Origin: Holdemanella sp. MSK.7.32
Lineage (GTDB): Bacteria > Bacillota_I > Bacilli_A > Erysipelotrichales > Erysipelotrichaceae
Direction: 5' to 3'
Length of the DNA: 64,000 bases
Assembly (NCBI RefSeq): GCF_024460475.1
Contig: NZ_JANFYN010000007.1
Location: forward strand, 1-64,000
Shown: positions 53,381 through 61,977 of the stretch, in pieces
How the letters are laid out: each line of letters begins with the position of its first letter
Position numbering within the stretch: the first letter of the stretch is position 1
The notes under the pieces: generated by a model
The model's database searches: none
The model's input: the letters and a program-made list of their open reading frames with translations, nothing else
Told to the model about the DNA's origin: nothing
Program-made: the position numbers and the translations under genes

Positions 53381-53621
53381 GATATGCCTTAAGCGCACAT
53401 GCGATTTGATCTGGACAAGATGTTGGCTTATTTCCACATGTTACTCCAGTCAAAGTATCGATAACTTCATCTACACTTCTTCCCTTCAATAAACATCCAA
53501 TTCCCTTTAAATTTCCATTGCATCCACCAATGGCCTCAAAACTCTTAATAATTCCATCTTCAATTTCAAAATTGAATTGACGACTACAAACACCCTTTGG
53601 TATATAACTATATTTTTCCAT
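53373..53621 (-). CDS. TSCPD domain-containing protein
   Basis: The 82-residue protein is a stand-alone TSCPD domain, with the name motif visible as PTSCPDQIACAL near the C-terminus and conserved cysteines in GVCSR, GGCNGN, IGCLL and TCGNK. The domain also occurs at the C-terminus of ribonucleotide reductases, where cysteines bind zinc. The stand-alone form has no known activity. The ATG at 53621 follows GGAGG and overlaps the Gx transporter gene by 14 bp. Confidence 0.9.
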   Translation of the reverse strand: MEKYSYIPKGVCSRQFNFEIEDGIIKSFEAIGGCNGNLKGIGCLLKGRSVDEVIDTLTGVTCGNKPTSCPDQIACALKAYRG

Positions 53622-54117
53622 AATTTCCTCCACTTAATCGGTCTAAGACCTTTCTACATACTACTGCTATTAATATACCACTCACAATGGACAATGCCAA
53701 AAGAATTGGTAAAAACAACTGCATAAAATACTGTTGGTAAATCCAAGTAATTGCGATTACTTGTCCTATATTATGAAAGCTAGCTCCAAGTATACTTACG
53801 CCATAAATCGAAAACGCCTTACTTCGATACGCTAAGATCATCGCAATACAAGCCAAGATACCACCGCTTAACGAAAGCCAAAACGAAACAGAAAATAACA
53901 TTCCCTGCATCAAACTCGATAAAAAAATTCGTAGTAACGATACATAAGCCAATGATTTTTCATCATACATATAAAGCGCAAATAAGCCAGCAATATTTGC
54001 CAAACCAATCTTATATCCAGGAACAATCATAAATATACCTACAAAACTTTCTAAAAGCTGCAATAATATACCGACCGCAACCAAGAAAGCTAAAATTACA
54101 CTTTTCTTGACCCTCAT
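53608..54117 (-). CDS. Gx transporter / heptaprenyl diphosphate synthase component I-like membrane protein
   Basis: The 169-residue protein has five to six transmembrane helices with the family opening of PF07456: PGYKIGLANIAGLFALYMY, where the Gly-Leu-Ala-Asn is diagnostic. Despite the old name it is a small membrane protein, not a prenyl synthase. Together with a NusG domain II protein it forms the pair found in flavin-based extracellular electron transfer loci of Listeria (eetA/eetB) and many anaerobes. It overlaps the NusG_II gene by 4 bp. The other genes of such loci are not in the window. Confidence 0.85.
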   Translation of the reverse strand: MRVKKSVILAFLVAVGILLQLLESFVGIFMIVPGYKIGLANIAGLFALYMYDEKSLAYVSLLRIFLSSLMQGMLFSVSFWLSLSGGILACIAMILAYRSKAFSIYGVSILGASFHNIGQVIAITWIYQQYFMQLFLPILLALSIVSGILIAVVCRKVLDRLSGGNYGKI

Positions 54118-54470
54118 TGTATCACCGTATCCTGACTGGCTTCTTTTTCAATTTTTACAACGGTCTCATTGGGCAAACATACAATGGGAACATTGGCATC
54201 CGAAACATAACCTTGTTTCGAACAATAATGATGTGGACTCTTTTCTTGTGTAACACGCACTTTTTTCTGTTTAACCTCAATATGCACTTTTCCAAGCTTT
54301 CCATTTACGACATACGTTTTATCTTTTGATAAATCAATACGCAAAACTTGTTTTTCCTTAACATATACACTCGCATACGCATTTTCATTTTTACTAAAAA
54401 ATAAAGGAACACATAGTACTACCGCTACGATCATAATGCATACTATCAGAATTTTATCTGCCTTTTTCAT
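54114..54470 (-). CDS. NusG domain II-containing membrane-anchored protein
   Basis: The 118-residue protein has an N-terminal transmembrane helix (about 7-24) and an extracytoplasmic NusG_II domain. Typical features are DKTYVVNGKLGKVHIEVKQKKVRV, SPHHYCSKQGYV and IVCLPNETVVKI, with two conserved cysteines. It is found next to the Gx transporter in electron-transfer or flavin-linked loci. It shares one base with the lipoprotein gene (TAATG) and 4 bp with the Gx gene. Confidence 0.88.
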   Translation of the reverse strand: MKKADKILIVCIMIVAVVLCVPLFFSKNENAYASVYVKEKQVLRIDLSKDKTYVVNGKLGKVHIEVKQKKVRVTQEKSPHHYCSKQGYVSDANVPIVCLPNETVVKIEKEASQDTVIQ

Positions 54471-54991
54471 TATTGAACGACCACACTTACATTTTTTGTG
54501 ACTGAATTTCCAAAACGATCACTGATTTTTACTTGTACATCCTGTGTGGATGCAGTAGATGTATCAACATTAGCTTCAAAAGTAACTCCCGATAAATCTG
54601 TCGCATGAAAGTAGGAATTCCAATCAATATTCTGTCCAACCCCAATTGTGATTTGACCCACTTCACTTGCACATACTGGAGCCGTTGTATCTTTAACTTT
54701 TATCACAAAAGGATACTCTTTACTCCCATCCACAATCGCAAAGTCATATTCACCAACAACCAAATAATCCATTCCAGATGTCATAAAGCGATTATTTTTC
54801 TTATCTACCCCAACACTTTTTGAAACAACCTTTAAACGAGATGAAAAAGTCGCATTCTTTAAATATAAAGTTGGATTGGCATAAATATCTTTTCCAAGTT
54901 CAATCGTGAACATTGACTTTTTTAATTGAACCCCCAAGGAACATGCACACAATAAAAATGATAAGCCTATAATCCCTATTTTTTTAAGCAT
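54470..54991 (-). CDS. lipoprotein with Ig-like (DUF5011-type) domain
   Basis: The 173-residue protein starts with a lipoprotein signal, IIGLSFLLCACS, with the lipidated Cys at about residue 17. A C-terminal bacterial Ig-like domain follows (about 95-173), with KVKDTTAPVCASEVGQITIGVGQNI and DLSGVTFEANVDT, the DTTAP and DxSG pattern of DUF5011-type domains. It would sit on the outer face of the membrane. The function is unknown. It overlaps whiA by 8 bp and the NusG_II gene by one base. Confidence 0.8.
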   Translation of the reverse strand: MLKKIGIIGLSFLLCACSLGVQLKKSMFTIELGKDIYANPTLYLKNATFSSRLKVVSKSVGVDKKNNRFMTSGMDYLVVGEYDFAIVDGSKEYPFVIKVKDTTAPVCASEVGQITIGVGQNIDWNSYFHATDLSGVTFEANVDTSTASTQDVQVKISDRFGNSVTKNVSVVVQ

Positions 54992-55931
54992 CCAATTCCT
55001 CCTTTAATTCTGAAGCCATCTGCTTCACTTTCGCTAAGCGATGCTTCATTCCAGATTTTGAAATATCTTCACCAAATTCATTTTTACACTCTAAACACAA
55101 TTCATTAAGATTGGCCTCCGGATACATCTTGCGAATTTGCATCGCATGCATAATTTTTTCTGGAATCACAATATTTTTAGCATGACGCTCCAAAAATTCA
55201 ATAGCCTCTAACTGCGATTTTGCAGCCTTTAAACTCTTTACCTCATTGGCAACCTCACAATTATCGAGGCGCGTGATCTGATTATAGAAATCTCTTTGAA
55301 TTCTAGAATCCTCAAATTCAAACAACGCATTCGAGGCATTACATAAACGCAAGAAGTCTGCAATTTTATCTCCAGCTTTTATATATACCACATAAACGCT
55401 TTTTCTTTCGATGACTTTTGCCGGCAAATAAAAACGCTGCATTAATTTTTGAACACTTAACGCTAAATCTTTTTCCTGGCTCGACATTTCTAGATGATAA
55501 TTACTCGATTTTGGTGAGTTGATACTGCCACTAGCCAAAAAACACCCTTGTAGATACGCTCTAGCCATCTTTTCAGAACGAACCATTTTTACGCTTGGTG
55601 TATAACGTAAACCTGAATCCGTTAGAATCTGAAGATCTTCCAATATTTCTTGAGCCTTATCAAACACTTGAATACGATATATGTTATTTTTCTTTAACTG
55701 CATTTTTTTCAACACAGAAAGACGAGGATCGACATCATATAACGTTTTCATGATTTGAAAAACATGTTTGGCAATTGTTGCATTTTCAGTTTGAAACGAC
55801 AAATACATGCCTTGCCAATTCATATGTAAACTTGCTCGCATTTGAAAAAGGGCACATAATTGTGCCTTCATCATTTGAGCATCGATTTCTTCTTTACAAA
55901 TTTCTTTTTTAATTTCAGATGTAAAGGACAA
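54984..55931 (-). CDS. whiA: WhiA-family DNA-binding regulator
   Basis: The 315-residue protein has the WhiA layout: an N-terminal LAGLIDADG-like fold (about 1-200, with AYLQGCFLASGSINSPKSSNYHLE) and a C-terminal helix-turn-helix (about 225-310, LRLCLECK-like NLNELCLECKNEFGEDISKSGMKHRL). WhiA acts in cell division and chromosome maintenance in Firmicutes. The conserved order rapZ-yvcK-whiA supports the call. It lies 2 bp after the yvcK stop. Confidence 0.97.
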   Translation of the reverse strand: MSFTSEIKKEICKEEIDAQMMKAQLCALFQMRASLHMNWQGMYLSFQTENATIAKHVFQIMKTLYDVDPRLSVLKKMQLKKNNIYRIQVFDKAQEILEDLQILTDSGLRYTPSVKMVRSEKMARAYLQGCFLASGSINSPKSSNYHLEMSSQEKDLALSVQKLMQRFYLPAKVIERKSVYVVYIKAGDKIADFLRLCNASNALFEFEDSRIQRDFYNQITRLDNCEVANEVKSLKAAKSQLEAIEFLERHAKNIVIPEKIMHAMQIRKMYPEANLNELCLECKNEFGEDISKSGMKHRLAKVKQMASELKEELDA

Positions 55932-55933
55932 GT

Positions 55934-56881
55934 CTATACCCCCTTGATCAATTCTTCTACAACTTCTTTGACAGCCATTGGATTATGACGAATACGACCT
56001 TTTGTATCCAACGCCAACAAATCTCTTTGTATAATAGCATAGTCTGTTGCTTCATTTCCAATACAAATTGGATAACTATTCTGTAAAGCATACATATCTA
56101 AAACATCCTTAGGCAACTTTGATTGATTGACCACCACTAAATCTACTGGATGTTTAAATGAATGTTTTTCAATTGCATTAATATGATCCTGAACCGTATA
56201 TCCATCTGTTTCTCCAGGCTGAGACATGGCATTACAAAAATAGATTTTCTTACAAGGGTTCTTTTCAATAGCTTTCGAGATATCCGAAATAATTAGATTC
56301 GGCATAATTGAAGTATATAAAGATCCAATTCCATAAATAATCAAATCGGCATTTTTAATAGCTTCAATAGCCGGTTTATATGCATGCACATACTTCTGAT
56401 AAAAAACATGATCGATACTGTTGTATACCGTTGGGATATTTTTTTCTCCACGAACCAGCGTGCCATCTTTCATCATTGCATATAATGTAACAACATCCAA
56501 TGTACTAGGAAGAATATTCCCCTTCACATTTAATACTCTTGAAATTGATTCAATAGCTCCCATAAATGAGCCTGTAGTATTGATCATTGCCAAGAAAATC
56601 AAGTTTCCTAAATTATGACCCCCCACATCTTCGCTTCCTTCAAAACGATAATTCAGCAAATCAGAGAAAAAGCCTTCATCTTCTTCATCGGCCATAGCAC
56701 ATAAAACATGTCGAATATCTCCAACTGCAGGAATATTGTAAATATCACGAATTCGTCCCGTACTGCCACCATCGTCGGCTACTGTAACAATGGCCGTTAA
56801 ATCAACATCTTCCAAACGTTTCATACCCTTTAACATGCTTGAAAGACCTGTACCTCCACCAATTACGACTATTTTTTTCAT
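55934..56881 (-). CDS. yvcK: YvcK/GlmR-type gluconeogenesis factor
   Basis: The 315-residue CofD-like protein has the UDP-sugar-binding N-terminus VVIGGGTGLSSMLKGMK and VTVADDGGSTGRIR, then GDIRHVLCAMA and GGHNLGNLI. In Bacillus subtilis YvcK binds UDP-GlcNAc and stimulates amino-sugar synthesis by GlmS. It overlaps rapZ by 4 bp (ATGA). Confidence 0.96.
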   Translation of the reverse strand: MKKIVVIGGGTGLSSMLKGMKRLEDVDLTAIVTVADDGGSTGRIRDIYNIPAVGDIRHVLCAMADEEDEGFFSDLLNYRFEGSEDVGGHNLGNLIFLAMINTTGSFMGAIESISRVLNVKGNILPSTLDVVTLYAMMKDGTLVRGEKNIPTVYNSIDHVFYQKYVHAYKPAIEAIKNADLIIYGIGSLYTSIMPNLIISDISKAIEKNPCKKIYFCNAMSQPGETDGYTVQDHINAIEKHSFKHPVDLVVVNQSKLPKDVLDMYALQNSYPICIGNEATDYAIIQRDLLALDTKGRIRHNPMAVKEVVEELIKGV

Positions 56882-57738
56882 TCTTCGTCAACTCCAATAT
56901 CACGGTGCGATTTAAAACAACGATATGTATCTTTATATTCATCATACAACCAGTTACAAATCGAAACCGAACGATGTTGACCACCTGTACATCCAATCGC
57001 AACTATCATATGGGACTTGTTCTGTTTCTCATATTGTGAGAACACAAAATCACAATAATCCTTTAGTTTCACAATAAACTCTTGTGTTTCTGGTTTATCC
57101 ATTACATAGTCATATACTTCTTTTTGATTTCCTGTTTTATCTCGAAGCAATGGATCATAAAATGGGTTTGGCAAGAAACGAACATCAATGACCATATCTG
57201 CATCTAATGGTACTCCATGTTTAAATCCAAAAGATTGGAATGTGACTGTAAACACGCTTCTTTGAGCACTTTTAAAACGGTGTAAAACACGACTTGCCAA
57301 AGCAGAAGTACTTAATTTTGTCGTATCAATATGAATCGTATTCTGTGAATTCTCTTGTAGATGATCCAAAAAATCACGTTCTACTTCAATCGCATCTTCT
57401 AATGTTGTAGCCAAATGATTCACGATCATTGGATGTTGTCTTCTTGTAAAGCGATAACGTAACAACAATTCTTCATCGCTGCAATCTAAAAACAAGATTT
57501 GAAGATCGCGGTTAATATTTTCAAAGTAGCTCACAAAAGCCTGGTAATCAATAGCACTCACACTTAGTGCTACATTTTTATAATGAGACTCATCTTTTCT
57601 TAGTAAGTCTTCTAAATTATCCAACAATTCCTTAGGAAAATTATCCATACAATAATAGCCCAAATCTTCTAGAGCATTCATTGCACTTGATTTTCCGGCC
57701 CCTGACATTCCTGTCACAAGAACAATTTTATTTTCCAT
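56878..57738 (-). CDS. rapZ: RNase adapter protein RapZ (YvcJ)
   Basis: The 286-residue P-loop protein has the Walker A motif GMSGAGKSSA near residue 10, LEDLGYYCMDNFP, and a C-terminal domain with VAIGCTGGQHRSV and VELAGLL-like helices. In enterobacteria it guides RNase E to glmZ; in Firmicutes its homologue YvcJ is a nucleotide-binding protein linked to competence. The ATG at 57738 is preferred to a GTG two codons earlier. It heads the eight-gene operon and has its own promoter. Confidence 0.96.
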   Translation of the reverse strand: MENKIVLVTGMSGAGKSSAMNALEDLGYYCMDNFPKELLDNLEDLLRKDESHYKNVALSVSAIDYQAFVSYFENINRDLQILFLDCSDEELLLRYRFTRRQHPMIVNHLATTLEDAIEVERDFLDHLQENSQNTIHIDTTKLSTSALASRVLHRFKSAQRSVFTVTFQSFGFKHGVPLDADMVIDVRFLPNPFYDPLLRDKTGNQKEVYDYVMDKPETQEFIVKLKDYCDFVFSQYEKQNKSHMIVAIGCTGGQHRSVSICNWLYDEYKDTYRCFKSHRDIGVDEE

Positions 57739-57759
57739 AATCACACATCCTTTTTGTAA

Positions 57760-57788
57760 ATTATATCAACATTTGAACTTGAGTACAA
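57760..57788 (-). promoter_or_regulatory. promoter of the rapZ operon
   Basis: On the minus strand TTGTAC (57783-57788), 17 bp and TATAAT (57760-57765) precede rapZ by about 22 bp. It overlaps the divergent promoter at 57773-57801. Confidence 0.8.
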
Positions 57789-57801
57789 TTTTGACTATCA
57801 T
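57773..57801 (+). promoter_or_regulatory. promoter of the HAD-VanZ pair
   Basis: TTGAAC (57773-57778), 17 bp and TATCAT (57796-57801) form a plus-strand promoter overlapping that of rapZ in the opposite direction. Confidence 0.6.
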
Positions 57802-57820
57802 AATAAAAGGAGGAACACAT

Positions 57821-58342
57821 ATGAAACCATGTATATTTTTAGATATCGATGGAGTAATCAATCCGAGTCGTAAAAAGAATTCCTATTGTCTCGATTACAA
57901 TTTACCAGATGTCCTGGCAAAAAAATTGAACCACCCAAAAATTGCCACACTAAACGCATATTTAGTCAATCAAGTTTATTATTGTTTTTCAAAAGAAAGT
58001 ATTCAACTTTTGAAGCAACTCATTGAAAAATATGATGCTCAAATCATCATCACAAGCTCATGGAGAATAGTCTATTCATTAGAACAACTTCAGGCCATGT
58101 TTGACATCTTTGATTTAGGAAAATATGTTAAATCCGTTACTACTTTGATTAATCCACGCACAAAAGCTATTCAAGAATTTATTAATGAAAACAATGTGAC
58201 AAGTTATATTATTTTAGATGATTTTGACATGTCCAACGCTTTCGATTATCATTTTATTTATGTTCGCCACTCTTTCAAAGAATCCGACTACAAAAAGGCG
58301 AACTACGCTTTATTTATTCAACAAAAGGAGTTTTCGAATTGA
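57821..58342 (+). CDS. HAD-domain protein (Swiss-army-knife RNA repair-like HAD)
   Basis: The 173-residue protein begins with the HAD motif FLDIDGVINPSRK (Asp8, Asp10). It continues with IITSSWRIVYSLEQLQAMF and the late acidic motif YIILDDFDMS. The W-containing TSSWR motif and DDxDM pattern are those of the HAD domain found in RNA repair proteins and related stand-alone phosphatases. Substrate unknown. AGGAGG before 57821 fixes the start. The VanZ gene overlaps its stop by 4 bp. Confidence 0.82.
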   Translation: MKPCIFLDIDGVINPSRKKNSYCLDYNLPDVLAKKLNHPKIATLNAYLVNQVYYCFSKESIQLLKQLIEKYDAQIIITSSWRIVYSLEQLQAMFDIFDLGKYVKSVTTLINPRTKAIQEFINENNVTSYIILDDFDMSNAFDYHFIYVRHSFKESDYKKANYALFIQQKEFSN

Positions 58343-58746
58343 AAAAACACATTTTTACCATTTTTACAATTTGCAACATGCTACTGATCTTTTATTTTTC
58401 CAGTCAAAATGCAGAACAATCCACACAAACAAGTGCCTGGTTTTTACAATTTTTACCATTCTCAATGCATATCGTTCGTAAACTCGCACATTTTACAATT
58501 TATGCCATGCTTGGCTTCAACACTTTCTATATGTATAAGAACTATGGTGTGAAACACTATGTACTATACGCTTTGGTCACATGCATTCTATATGCTTGCA
58601 GTGATGAATGGCATCAATCTTTTGTCTCAGGAAGAAGCCCACAAATTACAGACATATGCATTGATACTTGCGGTGCTTTATCCCTAATTCTATTAAATAT
58701 GGGTCTGATTCGATGGAAATCATCCCAAAAACGCTTTGAAAATTGA
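58339..58746 (+). CDS. VanZ-like family membrane protein
   Basis: The 135-residue protein has four transmembrane helices and the VanZ markers FYFSSQNAEQSTQTS, IVRKLAHFTIYAMLGF and SDEWHQSFVSGRSPQITDICIDTCGA. VanZ gives low-level teicoplanin resistance in enterococci; most homologues have unknown roles. It starts with TTG, eight bases after AAAAGGAG, inside the stop region of the HAD gene, so it is translationally coupled. Confidence 0.9.
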   Translation: MKKHIFTIFTICNMLLIFYFSSQNAEQSTQTSAWFLQFLPFSMHIVRKLAHFTIYAMLGFNTFYMYKNYGVKHYVLYALVTCILYACSDEWHQSFVSGRSPQITDICIDTCGALSLILLNMGLIRWKSSQKRFEN

Positions 58747-58770
58747 CAATTATATGAATTATGCTACTAT
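58743..58770 (+). promoter_or_regulatory. promoter of the glycosidase-like gene
   Basis: TTGACA (58743-58748), a 16-bp spacer and TACTAT (58765-58770) lie between the VanZ stop and the next gene, overlapping the stop codon. Confidence 0.65.
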
Positions 58771-58785
58771 TCTATTGGTGATTAC

Positions 58786-60414
58786 ATGAAAAGTAAACAA
58801 ATGTTCATTCTTCCAATGATAATCGTGGCATTTTTATTTTTACTTGCCCTAGCCGCAAACTCACTCCACCCTACTCGATATATTAAATGCGATACCAATA
58901 AGCTAACGGTAGAAAAAGCACATTTAGAAGATGGTGAAGCTGTTATTGAAAAAATTAAAATTCCTAAAGGTACAAAAGTAAAAGTTCATCAAAAACAAGA
59001 ACATTCAAGCATTATCATATACAATCACGATAAACTAAAAGTTAAGAATTCAAATCTCGCAAATAGTTTTGATGAAGCTACTCACTTAGATTATGTTTAT
59101 TGTCGAAGACTGGTAAACTTAAGAGAAGAAAAAGGTGGAAAACTAAGTAAAGTGATTGTCAAGAAAGGTGAAAAAGTAAAAGTAGAATCCATCGATCAAA
59201 AAGACTGGGATAAAGACACAGGCCAAATGCGCTGGTACAAAGTCAAAAAGCAGAATAAAACCTATTATTTAAGTGGTGCATATGTGGAATCATCAAGAAA
59301 ATTAGCATTAAAAAAGTATGATCAAGCCATATCTTATTCGACATATTGGGATGATTACTACAAAGATGGATATTCTAAAGATGCCTATGCATCACAAATT
59401 GATTACAAGCCTATCAAAAAAGAAATATATAAAGAAAATTCGATGCCTAAACATGTTAAGTCCGTCCACGTATCAATGGACAATTTCATCAACAATCAAG
59501 AATACATTGAAAAGTTAAAGAACATCAATACGATTATTGTCGAAACAAAGAATGATGAAGGCTCAGTTTTATATGCGAGTGATGTATGTAAGGATTATTT
59601 ATCAGATCCTAGTCAAGCAACAAATACTACGATGATTTCAAAAAAAGACTTAACAAAAATCATTAAAGAATACAAAAAGAAGGGATTCTATTGCGTAAGT
59701 CGTATCGTTACTTTTAAAGATGCTGTTTTTGCGATGGAAAACCCAAAAGAATCATTAACAGATCATAATGGCAATTTAGTTGTCTACAACGATCAATACT
59801 GGCCTAGTGCGTATTCTAGAAAAGCGTGGATGTATAATGTGGAACTTGCCAAAGAGTGTGCTGATCTAGGCTTTAATGAAATTCAGTTTGATTATGTTCG
59901 CTTTCCTGATGGAACGGCAAGCGCAAACTCAAAACTAAATTTTCACAACACTTATAAAGAAAGTAAAGTAGCCGCCATCCAAGGTTTTCTTCAATACGCA
60001 AAAGAAGAATTATCCCCAAAACACGTTTATGTTGCAGCCGATATGTTCGCATGGCCTATTGTAGCTTGCGATGATCAAGATATTGGACAATTTCTTCCAG
60101 CCATCGCCAATGTCGTTGATATCATTTGTCCTATGCCTTATTTAGATCACTTTTCAAATGGAAGCTTTAACATTGATAATCCTGTTGAAAAGCCATACGA
60201 CACTTTATATGCATTCACTAAGATCAGTGACGAGCAATTAAAAAGTATCAAATATCCCGCTAAATACCGAACATGGATTCAGGGATATAATATAGATGCA
60301 GATGGTGTAAAACAAGAAATAAAAGCACTTAAAGACACAAATTATCCGGATTATATGGTTTGGTTAGCTAGTGGCGATAAGAAAGATATAGATAGAATCA
60401 AAAGCGGATTTTAA
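58786..60414 (+). CDS. membrane-anchored putative glycoside hydrolase (DUF4015-like) with SH3-type domain
   Basis: The 542-residue protein has an N-terminal signal anchor (about 7-25), a bacterial SH3-like segment (about 100-165, with RRLVNLREEKGGKLSKVIVKKGEKV and WYKVKKQNKTYYL), and a C-terminal TIM-barrel-like domain (about 225-540). The last shows YRVFxDG-like GFNEIQFDYVRFPDG and VYVAADMFAWPIV, as in DUF4015 putative glycosidases. It acts outside the membrane, probably on cell-surface glycan. The exact substrate is unknown. A bidirectional terminator follows. Confidence 0.85.
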   Translation: MKSKQMFILPMIIVAFLFLLALAANSLHPTRYIKCDTNKLTVEKAHLEDGEAVIEKIKIPKGTKVKVHQKQEHSSIIIYNHDKLKVKNSNLANSFDEATHLDYVYCRRLVNLREEKGGKLSKVIVKKGEKVKVESIDQKDWDKDTGQMRWYKVKKQNKTYYLSGAYVESSRKLALKKYDQAISYSTYWDDYYKDGYSKDAYASQIDYKPIKKEIYKENSMPKHVKSVHVSMDNFINNQEYIEKLKNINTIIVETKNDEGSVLYASDVCKDYLSDPSQATNTTMISKKDLTKIIKEYKKKGFYCVSRIVTFKDAVFAMENPKESLTDHNGNLVVYNDQYWPSAYSRKAWMYNVELAKECADLGFNEIQFDYVRFPDGTASANSKLNFHNTYKESKVAAIQGFLQYAKEELSPKHVYVAADMFAWPIVACDDQDIGQFLPAIANVVDIICPMPYLDHFSNGSFNIDNPVEKPYDTLYAFTKISDEQLKSIKYPAKYRTWIQGYNIDADGVKQEIKALKDTNYPDYMVWLASGDKKDIDRIKSGF

Positions 60415-60438
60415 AACCCATGCATAATAACATGGGTT
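60415..60438. terminator. bidirectional terminator
   Basis: AACCCATG and CATGGGTT form an 8-bp stem with an 8-nt loop and a long T run on the plus strand. Confidence 0.88.
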
Positions 60439-60445
60439 CCTTTTT

Positions 60446-60814
60446 TTATTTCTTGTATGTTTTATCGATAAATTTTTGTGCATCAACCACAAAACGACTG
60501 TGTACACCTTTTCCAATTGATTTACCATCTTGGAACGCTTGTACTTCATAATCAATTTTGCGACCATCCACATTAACCATCTTAGCCTCAATTGTGATTG
60601 TTGCCCCTAATGGACTTGCCATATCATGAGACACATTCATACTGATGCCAACACTTGTCTTACCTTCTTCTAATTCTAGGCATAGACATGCAGCTTCTTC
60701 CATCCATGCGATCATTTGCGGTGTAGCTAAAACATCCAATGATCCACTCTTCATAACAGAAGCCAAATTTTGTTTTTCAACCACACGTTGAATTCGAATT
60801 GTTTTTAATTCCAT
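60446..60814 (-). CDS. hotdog-fold thioesterase, FlK-like
   Basis: The 122-residue protein is a hotdog-fold thioesterase similar to the fluoroacetyl-CoA thioesterase FlK. Matching segments are SGSLDVLATPQMIAWMEEAACLCL with the catalytic Thr/Glu positions, TSVGISMNVSHDMASPLGATI and GVHSRFVVD. It probably hydrolyses a small acyl-CoA; fluoroacetyl-CoA is not implied. GGAGG precedes the ATG. A TTGTCA-N17-TAATAT promoter (60836-60864) lies upstream. Confidence 0.87.
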   Translation of the reverse strand: MELKTIRIQRVVEKQNLASVMKSGSLDVLATPQMIAWMEEAACLCLELEEGKTSVGISMNVSHDMASPLGATITIEAKMVNVDGRKIDYEVQAFQDGKSIGKGVHSRFVVDAQKFIDKTYKK

Positions 60815-60835
60815 GTTTGTTATCCCTCCTTTGAT

Positions 60836-60864
60836 ATATTAATCCATTGTTAAAATATTGACAA
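60836..60864 (-). promoter_or_regulatory. promoter of the FlK-like gene
   Basis: On the minus strand TTGTCA (60859-60864), 17 bp and TAATAT (60836-60841) precede the gene. Confidence 0.7.
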
Positions 60865-60947
60865 TGTATTTTATTAGTTTCTGCGTTCTGTGATAGAATG
60901 TATTAAGAGAAATGAATCAATCATTTCTAATAGAAAGTAGGTCATAT

Positions 60948-61964
60948 ATGTATTCTAAACAAGAAGAAAACCTAATCCTATACCAAAAATCAAAACATAA
61001 AATCACTATACATCTTATTCTTTATTTTTTTGTACTTTGCGTTTATTTTTTAGCCATGGCATATCTTTTCTCAAGCATGGAATTCTTGAAAGTAGATGAT
61101 CCAGCTTTTCGCTCTATGTTGATCAAATTAGGAATCGGACAGATTCTTTTATATGGCATCACATTTATTCTTCTTTCAACTGGTAAAAAATGGTTTCGTA
61201 TTCTATATTGGATAGATATTGCGATCAGTTTTTTGATTATATACTTTCCAATCAAATTATTGTTGACAAACCTTACGACTATATTACCATTCTTTGTCCT
61301 TGTTGCTTGTATGCTTTTAAAAACCATTGTGCTTTGCCAAATTGGTGGATACTTAAGAAACAATCGTTGGTGTAAGATTTATTTTGATCACACAATCGAA
61401 TTGGACGATGAAGACGATGATTGGGTAGCTAAACAAACAAAGAATGTAGATTATGAAAAAATAAAAGATAGATACGAAAAAGAATTCGAACAAACGGAAC
61501 AAGATGAAGAAGATGAATATGTAGTAGAAAAAGCCCCTATGACTTTGCCCCAACTATCCGTTCGTTTAGGCATTATTATTTATGGCGAATTAATTTTATT
61601 TCCAATTCTTATCCAAATCTTTTCAAATCTATTCGCAAGTTTGGATATGCAAAAAGTATTTGCAACAAAAGACATCTTTATGCTATGTATTTTTACTGCT
61701 TTTATTTGGACCATTCCATTATTCTATATGTACTACAATCAAAAGGCGACAAAGAAGATTATCGCATGTTGTATGATAGGCGAAATTATTCGTATTTTAG
61801 TTTATCTTCCAACCTTTATGAACTACTATAAATCACAGGAATATTCAATTCGTGTATTTATCTTCTTTATCATCATAGATATCATTCGATTGGTTATTCT
61901 ATTTGTATTCGCAATCCGTGTTTTACAATCAAAACAAGAATATGCACAAAATCCCAGAGACTAA
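60948..61964 (+). CDS. polytopic membrane protein of unknown function
   Basis: The 338-residue protein has about four helices in residues 20-130, an acidic cytosolic loop of about 55 residues (LDDEDDDWVAKQ to EEDEYVVEK), and four more helices from about 190 to 325. I do not recognise a family. The ATG at 60948 follows GTAGG, and a frame opening 12 codons earlier has no site. An extended -10, TGATAGAAT, lies at 60891-60899. It is convergent with the sensor kinase, overlapping its stop by four bases. Confidence 0.7.
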   Translation: MYSKQEENLILYQKSKHKITIHLILYFFVLCVYFLAMAYLFSSMEFLKVDDPAFRSMLIKLGIGQILLYGITFILLSTGKKWFRILYWIDIAISFLIIYFPIKLLLTNLTTILPFFVLVACMLLKTIVLCQIGGYLRNNRWCKIYFDHTIELDDEDDDWVAKQTKNVDYEKIKDRYEKEFEQTEQDEEDEYVVEKAPMTLPQLSVRLGIIIYGELILFPILIQIFSNLFASLDMQKVFATKDIFMLCIFTAFIWTIPLFYMYYNQKATKKIIACCMIGEIIRILVYLPTFMNYYKSQEYSIRVFIFFIIIDIIRLVILFVFAIRVLQSKQEYAQNPRD

Positions 61965-61977
61965 TTCTCTGGGATTT
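61949..61977. terminator. bidirectional terminator overlapping both convergent genes
   Basis: AAATCCCAGAG and CTCTGGGATTT form an 11-bp stem with a 7-nt loop. T residues follow on the plus strand. Both stop codons lie within it. Confidence 0.9.
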
